A model generated the notes under the pieces. That model did no database searches. It had not been told where the DNA came from and was given only the letters and a program-made list of their open reading frames with translations. A DNA stretch of 50,372 nucleotides, from positions 1 through 50,372 of the forward strand of contig QANT01009262.1 of NCBI GenBank assembly GCA_003254885.1, written 5' to 3'. Origin of the DNA: Purshia tridentata (Eukaryota > Streptophyta > Magnoliopsida > Rosales > Rosaceae). This document shows positions 24,201-35,640 of the stretch, one piece after another. Made by a program: the position numbers and the translations under genes. Every line of letters starts with the position of its first letter. Position 1 is the stretch's first letter.

Positions 24201-26069
24201 TTGTGGGAACTAAGCTCCTTCATGATCTGAATGAACATAATGGGAGGGTGAAAAAAAGAAAGGAAGTTACAATTTACAATTTACAAATATAAAGATTGCG
24301 GTCCTGACAGTACTTTTGATCGCCCACTCAATGAAAGAAAAGAAATTAAATAATAAGATGAATTAATAAAATACTACATCTGGGAACAGCCAGAAAATAC
24401 AGAAAGGAATTTCTTAGGAAACCAAAGCATTTGAAATGCTAAAGCTCATTTTCAAATGAGGAAGTGCATGTTATTCCTCCCTAACTACAATTAAATTACA
24501 ACTGAACTTCCAGTTGGTTTTACATATTAATGATTTCCATTACATTCAGACACATGTTACAGCTTGTCCTCTTTTTCAATTCTAATCAACTACAAGCTCA
24601 TCAAACTAAAATTCCAAAGGCGGCTCTTGACCAATATCATTTAGAAAGACTGCAAGGTATCACCTACTAGGAATGAAAATATTGAGGATAAGCAAGAAAT
24701 GTCGTATTATATGGTCTTGTATAAAATTAAAGCAGCATTTACCCTAAAGCTAATTAATAAGGGCAGATGAGAATCTTACAGCATCCTTAAATGCTTGAAA
24801 TGCTGCTTCTGGTAGGTAAGCATATGTTGTACCACTGTCCAGGACTGTTCCATGTTTCCCATCAAAGATACTTGGATTCAAAGGCAATCGATTCCCGGCA
24901 ACATGCACTTCCTTCAAATCAATATTGTAGTATGGACTGTTGCCATCCCGAAACTAGAGTAAATGCGTGAGATGTATAGATTGTATTTTCTAGGAAATTG
25001 GACATGCTGCAATACATGTAGGGGGATAAAGTTTTCAAAAAACAACACACCTTCGTACAGGGTTCGAATGGGTGAACACCATGTCAGAAGGAGCCGAAAT
25101 ACCACCAAGAACCATTGCACCCCCACCAATGTCCATCCCACCATAACACAATGAGAATGAATCACTTATTACACCTTTATCAACAAGCTGATCGACCACA
25201 CTGAGATCTCCGCGGCCCAACCCCATTATCCCATCAGCAGGCTGGCTGTAAAGGTCACCTGTTTCGACATTTTCACAGCCGAAAACAGCCCTCTGGGGCT
25301 CGAGCTCACTCCGATTCCCGAATGACATAAGATCCTCACCAAGCACACCACTGCTGCTACTCATTTCGGCATACTGCCTCTCGTACACGCAATTCTCCCT
25401 CTCATTGTCACAAGTGCAATCTATGTTGCATTTGACAGAGTGGTATGTGCTTGATGCTTCGGGATCGAACTTGGGGTCCTAATAAAAAAGTCGAAAACAA
25501 AAGACATCAATAACATTGTTCAGCCTCTGCATCTAATGTCAGACAAAGAAACAAAGGAAATTACGAATATAACCTGGTGCCGGCCACACTGTTCGCAAGA
25601 AGAGCAGGGCACGTATGTAACAGTGCTCCCAGTATCCACAATCAGTGCAAATCGCTGAGGCGGCGTTCCGATCCAAAGCCGAGTCGTATAGTACCTTTCA
25701 CCACCACCACCACCACCAAAAACAACAACAACAACTTCAATCCCAATTTCAATTTCAATCCGAAAACTAAAAATGAAAATAGGAGAAATGTGCGTACCCG
25801 TTTCGGAGGAGATCGTCGTAGAGTCCCATGCGGGCGTTGGGGCGCCTATGGGACTCGGATCTCTGGAGGAGGCGGCGCGTATTGGATGAGGAAGCTCTGG
25901 AGGAATTGGAAGTGGAGAGGTAGAGAGGTAAGACCATGGCGGGTAGTGAAGGGTGAAGAAGGGAAGGGCTGGTTTCCATGGCGGATGATAGGAAGATTAG
26001 GAAGACAATGGAGATGGAGGTAGAGAAGGTGAGTTGACTCGGCTGACTCGGTGCCCGTGGCCGTGCCAT
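21205..26069 (-). CDS. Pepsin-like (A1) aspartic protease with C-terminal membrane anchor
   Basis: Twelve exons in continuous phase: 25798-26069, 25574-25694, 25051-25478, 24780-24936, 24144-24226, 23951-24047, 23729-23801, 22735-22965, 22248-22372, 21978-22079, 21795-21892 and 21205-21373 (stop TGA). They total about 651 aa. A hydrophobic stretch at about residues 14-30 looks like a signal peptide. The two catalytic motifs are DTGS (111-114) and DSGT (307-310). The cysteine-rich segment after the first motif (CSSCEQCGRHQ, CNIDCTCDNERENC) is typical of nepenthesin-type plant proteases, and LLGGIVVRNTLVMYDRE closes the catalytic domain. A proline-rich tandem repeat follows, then a further domain and one membrane span at about 603-625 with a short basic-start cytoplasmic tail. 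The layout resembles the Arabidopsis At3g50050/At5g43100 group (from memory). The substrate is unknown. Confidence 0.92.
22811..22858 (-). repeat. 24-bp tandem repeat coding for Pro-rich octapeptides
   Basis: Two 24-bp units (22811-22834 and 22835-22858) differ by two bases. They encode SPPPIPPA and SPPPTPPA in the linker after the protease domain. Such a repeat is likely to vary in copy number between alleles without breaking the frame. Confidence 0.85.
23371..23641. repeat. Imperfect inverted repeat in protease intron, possible MITE remnant
   Basis: Within the 22966-23728 intron, the phrase CAGTTAACTGCATATGGATA near 23374 is roughly mirrored by GGATCAGCATGCGGTTACAC near 23619. Both ends share an outward CAGT..TAAC..GCAT order. 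A separate perfect 8-bp stem (TGGATGCT / AGCATCCA with a GGG loop) lies at 23097-23115. Target-site duplication was not resolved, so the mobile-element origin is only suggested. Confidence 0.3.
25701..25770. repeat. (CCA)n/(AAC)n simple repeat in protease intron 1
   Basis: A run of CAC/CCA trinucleotides passes into AACAAC and then a CAATTT-type repeat, immediately upstream (in gene orientation) of the acceptor for exon 2. It is a simple repeat with no coding role. Confidence 0.85.
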
Positions 26070-26099
26070 TTGAACGGTGGAGATGTCAGATCGGAGAGG

Positions 26100-26404
26100 A
26101 AAAGAAATGGCGAGCTTTTGAGTGAAGAAGATGTCAAGGTGACAATGCCAAAGGACAGAGCTTGTGACAAGAGAGAGAGAGGGAAGTCAGCGGGTACGAA
26201 TTAGTTTTTTCAGTTTTTTTTTTTAAATCAAATTCTTCGAAGGAAACTAGAAAAGAAATGGCGAGCTTTTGAGTGAAGAAGAAGATGGCAAGGTGACAAT
26301 GCCAAAGGACAGAGCTTGTGACAAGAGAGAGAGAGAGGGAAGTCAGCGGGTACGAATTAGTTTTTTCAGTTTTTTTTTAAAATCAAATTCTTCGAAGGAA
26401 ACTA
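26100..26404. repeat. 151-bp tandem duplication in the protease promoter/leader
   Basis: AAAGAAATGGCGAGCTTTTG occurs at 26101 and again at 26252, a period of 151 bp. The two units stay nearly identical to the shared end ...TTCGAAGGAAACTA (about 26249 and 26404). The second has a three-base GAA insertion and small differences in GA and T run lengths. The pair starts about 30 bp upstream of the aspartic protease start codon, so it duplicates core promoter or 5' UTR sequence. Confidence 0.92.
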
Positions 26405-27933
26405 TCATTTTTGGCCAAATATTAGAAAAAAAAAAAAAGAAGAGAGAAAAACATTTTTGCAATTTGTTTGGCTTTATAATAATTTATTTATTATTGACTT
26501 AGACGCATCAACCACAGTTAGTTGGTGTTGGGTTACTTGGGATTGGGATTTCCAATGTGTGCGGATAATAATCTTATAATAATGGTGACTGTACCAGTCC
26601 TTCGAGAAGATCTGATCCAATGCTACAGCGTACCACATTTGGTACCCAAAATAAGGTCTCTTTCTCTAGAATACTCTCTGTATGTCCAACATTATGTCAT
26701 CTCATACTTCTATTTGATAATCTTTGCAATATGAACGCTATACATAGTTCGTTTTTATAATCACATCTAATGCTAGAAATTCCATAATTTATAACTAAAA
26801 AAGTGAAACCGTCCAGATGTAAGAATATAAAAATAGTTATTTATCTTGCAGATGAAGTATGATAAAATTTTCTATTGAAAATTTCCACACTGTTTTGAAC
26901 ATAAACACAATATCATCTAGGACTAGTATTTAATTTTGACAAACCGAGAAATCGACTGTATCGACCCACTTCAGTTTCAGTGTCAAATTTTGTGGATTTT
27001 ATGAAAGCTCAATGATGGTTGGATTTCCATACTAATTGACCACCGTCAGAGTCAAAGTTGGGGCTAGAGGTTTGAAATAGGCTTCCAACCAAACTGATTG
27101 ACACCTTCTCTGCACTCATCCTTCTTAGTCTGCATCTTTTTCTCTCTCATCCCTCTTTGCAAATCTCTACATCTCAACCACCCCAGACCACCACCACCAT
27201 TTGAGACCCCCTCCCTTCTCTCTCAGACCATCACCAAACGACCACTCCCGACCTCCCCCATCATTGGAGATCTCTGACTTCAACCAACAACCTCCAAACA
27301 TAGAGTCCAACCCAGTCTTCACTCTTTGCATTTCTGTCTCTCTCACTCTCATAAGACCCCATAGATAAATTGAAACCGCCCGACTGGTCTATGCAATAGA
27401 CCGTCGGTGAACTACCCTTCATCAAATTGAAGTCGGATTCTAATATGGCATTCCGACTAGTGTCGGACAATAGGTCGGTAGAGAGCTCTCGGTTCGAATA
27501 CCAATCTGATACCACCACTAATACCATCAAGAAAAAACATGTATAGAATTCTACAATTGAAAAAAATTTCATTAAATAAAAAGTGAAGGATAGACAAAGG
27601 CCTCGTGTATGAAGTTGCACTTAGAAAGATGAAATGATTTGAAAAGCTGCCCTACGGGTTTGAAATTCCAACTGATTTGTTGGTTCATGGTTTTCCATTT
27701 CCCTCCCATCACAATTATGTTATCTGAGTCAGCAAGGGGCTCTCTTACGACAAATTTCATTTCTCATGAGCCGCTCTATCAGTTAAATATAATATGGATT
27801 CAAAAAAGAAAGTACTACCTGTAAGGCATATCATAATACAAGCCTAGATGAGAAAAAGGAAAATGGTTATCGAATGCGTTTATTCCGCACAATGCCATAA
27901 GGCCAACTATTCTACAATGCTTGCATATGTGAA
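26405..27933. other. Spacer between aspartic protease and FRIGIDA-like genes
   Basis: No gene is supported. It includes CCACC-rich low-complexity sequence near 27175-27260. The phrase TCTGATACCA (27505-27514) is the complement of the TGGTATCAGA initiator-tRNA primer-binding phrase used by Copia-type retrotransposons, but no LTR was identified beside it. The right end holds the 3' flank of the FRIGIDA-like gene. Confidence 0.5.
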
Positions 27934-29970
27934 TTACATGTAGGGCTGATGTTGGGACTGCAATCCACTACCAACATAACTGCCATAATTAGATGGAGCA
28001 GCAGTATACGAGGCTGCTGTAACTCTGTCATCTTGAGGATAGTAATATAGCCTTGGATCATTAGCTTGTGGAGCATATGCAGGCTGGCTAGGAACTTGGT
28101 ACTCATAAGTGTGTGGACCAGCAAGAGCATACCTCTCTGATATCCCAGCATATGCTGCTGCCCTCTCACTGAAAGCAGGTTGCCCATGCCTACCAGCAGT
28201 GGTGGTGGCAGACGCAGCAGCAACACCAGGTCCACGGTACCCACGCCATCTTCCACTGGCTTTTTGCTTCTTTGGTTGTTGACGTCTACCAAATTCACCA
28301 CTTCTCTTCTTGTCAGCTTTGGATCTCTCTAGTTGAGCAACCCTTTTCTGCAGTGGATCAAGGGGGTAGTCAGCTTCGAGCTTGTACTCTTGAACACACC
28401 TTATTACAGCCTTCAGTGCAGCAAGTTCTTTTGCATTAACATCATCCTACATTAAAAAAAGAAAAAGAAATCATCAGTAAAATATTTCTACCGATACACA
28501 ACTAGTCAGTTGGTCAACTAAAATATACCTGTGAACCTGCAGCATCTCCCATGTTCTCGCCTTGTGAGTTTCTCCTCAACTCTTTCAAGTACGCCTTTAG
28601 AAGTGGCACAAGGGGATAACTTTCAGTAAGCTGGAAGACATGAATAAAACGTACAGCATCTATTTGTTTCCCACTGCTGATCATTGATCCAACAAGACCT
28701 GCAGTAAACAAAAGAGTTTCAGCAAACTCTGCATACAAAATACAAATAACACATCTTACCACAGAAGAATTATCCTTAAGCAGCAAAATAATTTTGCATC
28801 TGTCTCTGTTTCTCAACTAATATAACTTACTACCAAGGCCTAAAGGAATATAGTGTAAGGGACATGTTATGGAAACAATGCTTTAGCCTCCAGACCGCAT
28901 CAGGTCAGTTAGTTAAAAGATGACCAACCTGGCATTTTGTCTGTTAATCCAAGGGAGCGGCAGAGCTCAGGTGTCTGCCTGCGGTGAGCAACTGCAAGAA
29001 CAAGCTTGCAGAGTTCTTCGTCATCAAACTCTGAAGCAATCCTAAAAGTAGCGAGGAGCTGCAAGAATGCCTCTGCTTCCAATGAAATTCCATTGGCAGC
29101 ATCAATGTCTGCACTAGCCAACTTAGGCTTCCACTCATCAGCAATTACTTTGGCTTGCTGCTTGGTCTCAGGGTTCAAAAGGTGATCAGCACCTGGGTCA
29201 GCCTTTGACAATAAGGCAGCCATGGCTTCCATAAACATGACACAGGATCTGCGCATGCCCAGAAGGGCAGCATCCTTCTTACCCTCTGGTTGGTTAGTTT
29301 CATCAGGAGGATAAAACCCCTCCAGTGAATCCAGCACCAATCGTGCTGGATCACTTGCACTCTCTAATGCAACAGAAAGTTCCTCACGAATAACATTTAG
29401 TTTTTTATGATTCTCAGTAGTATAATTCAGGAGCCCTTTTGCATCCATCTGCTCGCAAAATTGCGTCAGCTCTGGGCGTGGCTTAACCTCAAGAGCCATA
29501 CCCTCAGCATTATCACCTGTTTTATGAGGAAAATCCTCCTCTGGTGAATTTGAATCACCAAGAGAGCTGCTTACCTTGATGTCTTTGTTATCCCCATCAT
29601 CCATGGGTTCCGAAGTTGTTGGCTGGTGAATGGCTCCTGCCTCTGCAATAGCAGCCACTGCAGCATCTTTTAGCTCCTGCACTCGATCCAACAGGCCTTG
29701 CTCTTTAGCAGTAACAGCTGCCTCTCTCACCACAAGCAAAGTACAGGTTTCAGCTTCCTGCTCCTCAAATTTCTTCTCCTTGGCTTCAAGCTCTTCAAAT
29801 TTCTTCTTCAGTGTCATTTCAAGGTTGCGGAAATGCCCTTCAATTTCCGTCCACTGAACCCTATCCTCAGAAGCATCCTTGTGAGCGTTTAGTTCCAGTA
29901 ATGCTTTACCAAGTTGATCTATCAGAGAGGTTGATGTATCACTTTCCACGACTTGCTCTGCATCAACCAT
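27934..29970 (-). CDS. FRL3: FRIGIDA-like protein (FRL3 type)
   Basis: Three coding exons: 28929-29970, 28529-28698 and 27934-28446 (stop TAA), giving about 574 aa, near the family's usual size. Residues about 50-115 are charged and heptad-like (KKKFEELEAKEKKFEEQEAE), a predicted coiled coil. The Frigida domain follows from about 165 to 430, with RPELTQFCEQMDAKGLLNY, ISLEAEAFLQLLATFRIASE and the RRQTPELCRSLGL segment. After it come a basic KKQK/RGRR-like patch and a Tyr/Ala/Pro-rich low-complexity tail. FRIGIDA itself promotes FLC expression in flowering control. FRL members are nuclear or presumed nuclear relatives whose individual roles are less clear, so a flowering role here would be inference. 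The ATG starts MVDAEQ; an acceptor at 29992-29993 and a donor at 30731-30732 indicate a leader intron. Confidence 0.92.
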
Positions 29971-29991
29971 TTTTAACACAAATGAAGGCTT

Positions 29992-30732
29992 CTGTTTCAA
30001 GAGACACAATGCAAACAAAAAAAAAAAAAGGAAACCCGTGAGAATTGGGGAAAAAAAAGTGAAAGTTTATTCTCGTGAGCAGAATAATCAAGTATCTAGG
30101 GCTCTAACAGTCAAGACCACAGACATCATTCACAAAATCTTTGGACCCGACAATGCAATAAATTTCATTCAATGCAGGCTGCATTAAGGTCAGATGAGCT
30201 GCATTGGCAATTTTATGACATTTCACTAAACACAAGAAACAGATTTCAAGCAAAACTGTTGAATTAGATAGTGCAATAAGTTTCATTCAATGTTGGTTGT
30301 TACATGAGATGCATTGGAAATTTTAGGACATGTAACTTGACTCAATAAATGGATTTCAAATTCATAGCCAGTTCAACGGCAAGCGCATATTGGAAACAGA
30401 CTTCAAAATAAAATTCACCAAGTAATTCTAGAACCGAGTAATGCAATTACAACCAATGCAATTCAAAGAAAATATATATATATCTTTTATCGATTTCAAA
30501 AGCAGTTCAAATATTACAATTTGCACTCAAACGCAGGTCTAAATCATAAACCCATTGGAACCACTCAAGCTCATAGATTAATTGGGTTTCTTTGTTCTCT
30601 CAAGAGCCCCACAAAGAACACAAACCTAGGTCTCAACAAGAAGTTCATACCCTAAAGCCATACAAAACGAATGCAAATGAAAACAAATAAATCAAATAAA
30701 ACAAAAGGAGAAAATTGAGCAACGAAGCGTAC
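29992..30732 (-). other. Leader (5' UTR) intron of the FRIGIDA-like gene
   Basis: The acceptor (GAAACAG|AAGCC) lies 21 bases upstream of the start codon. The donor (ATCGAG|GTACGC) lies at 30731-30732. Both fit consensus, and the sequence between contains no family coding sequence. The leader exon would begin somewhere around 30733-30900. Leader introns in plants often raise expression, but nothing here shows it. Confidence 0.6.
30155..30390. repeat. About 118-bp imperfect tandem duplication in FRL leader intron
   Basis: GCAATAAATTTCATTCAATG at 30155 recurs as GCAATAAGTTTCATTCAATG at 30273. The similarity continues through GAGCTGCATTGGCAATTTTA against GAGATGCATTGGAAATTTTA and a final GATTTCAA phrase. 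The units are clearly diverged, so this is an older duplication than the others in the window. A weak third unit may start near 30440. Confidence 0.75.
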
Positions 30733-30899
30733 CTCGATAAGCAGAAAAAAAACAAGTATATAACCCTAAAAAATTGCAGAGTCTCTAGCGCAGAAGCAGC
30801 AAAACGAATGGTACCCTAATACGAGTGTGGGAAACGATGAAAATGTGATAATAGGTGACTGAGTTCTCGCTTTTGCTCTTCGTACGGAGGGAACGAACC

Positions 30900-32289
30900 C
30901 TAAACTGTTTTGGTTATGCACCGCTGAGGTCCAAACGGCCTATTAACTTCCCGATTGAAATTTGGGTACCCGTCAAAGTTGGGTCTCCCTGACCAGATTC
31001 AATCCAAGCGAGTTGTTGACTGAACATGGGCGGAGTTGAATTGAGCCGGCCCAAAATATATGGCTCACGGTTCTAAATGGGCCGGGAGCTAACAAGTCTA
31101 ACGAGTCAGGTCACATATTACGAAAAATTATTATCTTTGACTTCACATGAACGTTGATAGATAGATGACGAGTTTATACTTTTAGAGTATAGTATTAATA
31201 CTGCTCACTCATACTATAACATGTGAATTGGGTACACCATATAATAGTGTTATAGTTATATAAAATAATTTCTTGCGAGTCACAAGCCCAGGGTCTTAAG
31301 TCACATGGTGCGACCTTATAGATGATCTGTAAATTTTTTAAAACAACTCTTCAATCACGGGTGTATACATTTATATATACAATGTCGAGACCTAATATGT
31401 AATAAGAGATAGAGACCTACAATGTACAGGAACACTCTAAATCTAACTGGTTAGTGAGTTATGCGAAGCTAACTATCAATTTGAGCCCACCACATAAATA
31501 ATCTTATAATGTGAAACGTTTATTTTTTAGATCCTACTTCAAAGATTATCATTGTAAAAAATCAATCAAATTAGAAACTATTTAATTTTATAATTATGAT
31601 CAAATAAATAAACGAACACATGTTCTAAACACAATATATAAATGATTGTTATTATAATCAAATGGTTTAAAAGAATTCCCATTAAGGTTCTTTTACAAAT
31701 ATAATATTTAAGGTAAGGTCTAAAAAATAACGATTCGGATGATAAGATTATAACATATGGTTTACAACATTTATGCTGAAGTACATCCTATAATTACATC
31801 AAATTTTACTCCCTAGATAGTGCTTTGGGATTTCATTGTTACATAAATCTTAGTGGAAGTTGTAAGTTTGTAACTATGTTTTTTTTTTGTTGGGCTTCTT
31901 TTCCCCATGGCATTTTTTTTTCTTTTTTCGAAGTATTATTCATCTACCAAAAAACATAAAGCCACATAGAAATGGAAAAAATCATTGAAGAAATAATTCC
32001 AGTACAGTGTCCAAGGCTAATTCAATACTGTGCCAAGCTACCAGTTAATAATATGTTGCAACTACAGAATGATGTTCCTAGAACTATCAGTAGCATAACC
32101 TAGCCTCCTCTGTTCTCTGAATACAACAAAAGACAATACACAAGTTCTATAATACAGAAGAAACATTATGTTTGTGCTTAATCAGCAAACAGTTGTGTGT
32201 ATATGCAGTCTGACTGACCGCCTTTGAAGAGTTGGCAACTACTAATACAACACCATTCTCCTGCAACCAAATTTGGGATTGGTGATTAC
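30900..32289. other. Spacer between FRIGIDA-like and NRAMP genes
   Basis: This stretch holds the upstream side of the FRIGIDA-like gene and the 3' flank of the NRAMP gene. No open frame with family resemblance and no repeat beyond simple T and AT runs was seen. Confidence 0.6.
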
Positions 32290-35200
32290 TCAGTTCACTG
32301 TGTCTGTGCACCCCTTTGATCTGCACCAACTTGGAAAGGCAATGCCTCGGGAAACAAGGTAAATTATAAATGCTCCATATCCAGCAGTAAAAGCACACAC
32401 TACAAAGCCAAACAAAACCCCATTCACTTCATTGGAGAAGAAGTCCAGCAAAAGATATCCATTGATCACCATCACCAGGGCAGCCACAAGCCATGCAACC
32501 GTCTGCATAGAAGATAAAGAAAAAGATGTGAGCAATTAAACTATAACTCACAAATTTCTATTTCATAAACGAATAAGAGAGGAGAAGAAGCATAACAGCT
32601 TGAGCACATCATAGTGTATAATTAGAAACTGAACTCAGATATCAAACAACTGTTTCCTTTAAAAGGATATTCCTTGATTCTTGAACAAATATATCCTAGC
32701 TGTAACAAAGTTTATCGAACAACAGGGGAAAAAAGGGAAGGCTCAGTGAGGAAGATAATCTCTAGACTCCACTTTCTGCTAGACTATGAAATTCAATGCA
32801 GTCAGACAGTTTCTTTAATCAACCCCAAGGAAAAGGTCAAAGGAGCAAAAAGAAGGCATTACAGAACACTAATGAAGCACTTGATATCTGGGGCAATTGC
32901 CAAATTAGTTCACTGAAAATGCTGTATTATCACCAAATCTGCAGACATAGGCATGAATTATCAGTAATTTACAATTAGATTACGGTGACGGTTACCATAT
33001 TATCCTACGCAGCGCAGAATTTTTAGCTTAGAACATCAGTGAGGAACCTGATAATAAGAGTATGTCATAGATAGTGAAGTCCAAGGGACTATGGGATCAG
33101 CACACCATTTATTGCGGGTTTCTAGTTCTTTATAGAGGGAAAAGTAGTTCCAAAACTTGGTCCACCTACTGAAAAAGCAATTTACTTGCAACATATTACA
33201 TAATTAAGCATATATAGTACCAAATCAGAAAACAATAATCTCTGTGAGAGAAAATTAGAAAAATATGGCTATTGCAACAACACCAAAATAAGACATGATT
33301 AACAGACTGCAGAACCAGCTGGCATGTGTGCTCACAGACATGATGTATCAGGTCACTTGGTGACACAAACAGGAAGGAGAAAGAGCATAAAGGCACCATC
33401 CACAAGGTACACTAATAGACAAATGGGTGTAAAATAGCCGGACTTAATCTGATTGATTTGCATAGGCAGAAAATCACCTGGCATTATTGTTCAAGGCCTA
33501 TATAAAATGTTGAAAATGCAGAACAAAGGAAATAACAACATACCTTGAGAACAGGGCCAATTTTAAAAGATCCCATGATTTGCTCCTTTGACACCAAGAA
33601 AAGCAGGGGAATAAGTGCAAAAGGGATCTGAATTGACTGAAGCACATTCAGCCACTCATTCAGAACATCTAATGTGTCCTCGGACGTATCAAATACAAGA
33701 GCAACTATCATAGTTGGAATGATTGCAAAGCTTCGTGTGATCAATGCCCTCATCCATTTTTTCAATCTTAAGTTTAAGAAACCTCCCATGATGAACTGCC
33801 CTGCATAGGTACCTGTAATAGTGCTACTCTGGCCAGCTGCTAATAACCCAATACCCCAGATGTACAGAATTGGGAACAACCCACCCCCATACTTGTCTTG
33901 AAGATACTGCCCTGCATTTACAAGGCCTATACTATTTGCCATTTCTGTACCATAAAACCCCTTGGCAAACACAGTGGTAACAAATAGATTGATAATGAAG
34001 GAGATAATAAGAGCAATTGTGGACTCTATGGTATAGTAATTGAGAGCTTCTTGAACACGACCTTTCTTGCTGTGATCAATCTCCCTTGATTGTACAAGAG
34101 CGGAGTGCAAGAATACATTGTGAGGCATAATTATGCAACCCACAACCCCAACAGCTTGCTTTATTGTTCTGGAGCTAAGTTTCGGAACCAAAATGCCTTC
34201 AAAGAGGAATAGACATGACAGTGAAGTAGATGCAAATGAGTATATCAGTATGATAATTAGAAGCCTTTTGGCCTGAAAACACCACATTATTGTTTGCAAT
34301 ACATAAAAATCAGAAGAATAAACTGGTAAGAAAAATCCCAAATAGAGGAGCAGAAATCAATACCAAGAAGAAGTTCAGTGCCACTGGGCTTTGCTTCCCC
34401 AAACATCCATGCAAATGAGAGCGCCATTGTTGCAATTAAAACTGCAAAAACTGCTTCTAGTTTCCTCACACCATAGTTCTCAAGAAATAGAAAGATAAAA
34501 CTGTAAAAAAACGCAACAAAAAAAATTATTTACAAGTTAACAATGCTAAAATAGTTACAATTTCTAAGACAACTAGGAAAAGAAAGAAAATTTAGGCTCG
34601 GACCATTCTTTTGAACCTTTAAAGTAAACAATTAGTCAATAAGATCTGATAAATCTATTCAGTATGATCCAAATGAGCTTCAATCTCTCTTTTCCTTTTT
34701 GTCAAAAAAAATCTTAAAAATCCCGGATTTTTCCGGACAACCAAGCAGAGTTCAATTCTTTGTTTTGAAGAGGCTGTTTCGGAAACCCAACTAAGTCAAG
34801 TAAGTGACTAAGAACTTCGAAAATCTAGCACAACTACACAAAGAACCAAAACCACTAGCCCTCTGAAAAAAGCAAAGCAAACGAATATCAAGGATAAGGA
34901 ACATAAATGATTGAAATGATATAATCCTCAACCAAAAAGAATCAATCTTTGCACCCAAAAAACCATTACACAATCAAATTCAGAACAAGCACCAAAACCC
35001 CATTTCAACAACTCTGAAAAAAAAAANAAAAAAAAAAAAAAAAACCCCCCATCAAATTCAAAGAAAACAAACCAAAAAAGAACAAAAAGGGGTAGTAGGG
35101 AAGTTCCAAATACCAATCCAAAGCGGTGATGATGACCCCAGACCAAAGCGGCAAAGCCCCATTACTCAAAATCTTGATAGCAATCGCACTCCCAATAACC

Positions 35201-35640
35201 TCCTGAATATCAGCCCCAATCAGAGCCAACTCAGCCATCACCCACAGCACCATTCGGGCCCAGCTGGGGTACTCCTCCCTGCACAGCTCGGCCAGGTGGC
35301 GCCCAGTCGCCACGCCGAGCCGAGCCGACAGGAGCTGCACCAGGAGCCCCATCGCTGTGGCCCACATCAGCAGCCACAGCAACGAGTTACCGGCAATCGC
35401 TCCCGCCTGAAGATCGCCCTCCAAATTCCCGGGGTCGAGGAACGCGATGCTCATCAGGAACCCAGGTCCCGTGAAGAGCCAGAGCTTCTTCCACGAAAAC
35501 GGCGGCGTTCTGTTGTCGTCGTCGGCTGAGGTGTCGTCGATTCCGACAACGTGGACCTTGTCGTCGGAGTCGTAGGCAGTCTCTCGAGGATCATCGTCTG
35601 AATTGACTAGCAGTGGTTGCGAGTGATCGTGAGGAGACAT
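32290..35640 (-). CDS. NRAMP3: NRAMP divalent metal transporter (tonoplast NRAMP2/3/4-like)
   Basis: Four exons: 35114-35640, 34364-34500, 33544-34196 and 32290-32502 (stop TGA), giving about 509 aa, the usual size. NRAMPs are proton-coupled importers of Fe2+, Mn2+ and similar ions. The metal-site motif DPGN is at 69-72 in the first membrane helix, and MPHN at about 245-248 in the sixth. The family signature [14 protein letters not shown] is near 343-356, followed by [15 protein letters not shown]. An acidic N-terminus carries a PLL dileucine-type signal (residues 9-11), as in vacuolar-membrane members that release stored Fe and Mn. Assignment among NRAMP2, 3, 4 and 5 cannot be made firmly by eye, so the symbol is approximate. 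Intron 1 contains the single unknown base of the window. A perfect CACGTG lies about 300 bp upstream. Confidence 0.92.
35027..35027. other. Ambiguous base (N) in a poly-A run
   Basis: A single N interrupts an A-homopolymer of about 30 bases in intron 1 of the NRAMP gene. It marks low assembly certainty for the homopolymer length; it does not affect coding sequence. Confidence 0.98.

Noticed and set aside
29630..30041. Plus-strand Ser-rich open frames
   Set aside because: They are antisense to the coiled-coil coding part of the FRIGIDA-like gene and have no independent support.
32674..32978. Two overlapping plus-strand open frames in the NRAMP region
   Set aside because: They lie in an NRAMP intron, match no known family and have no exon signals.
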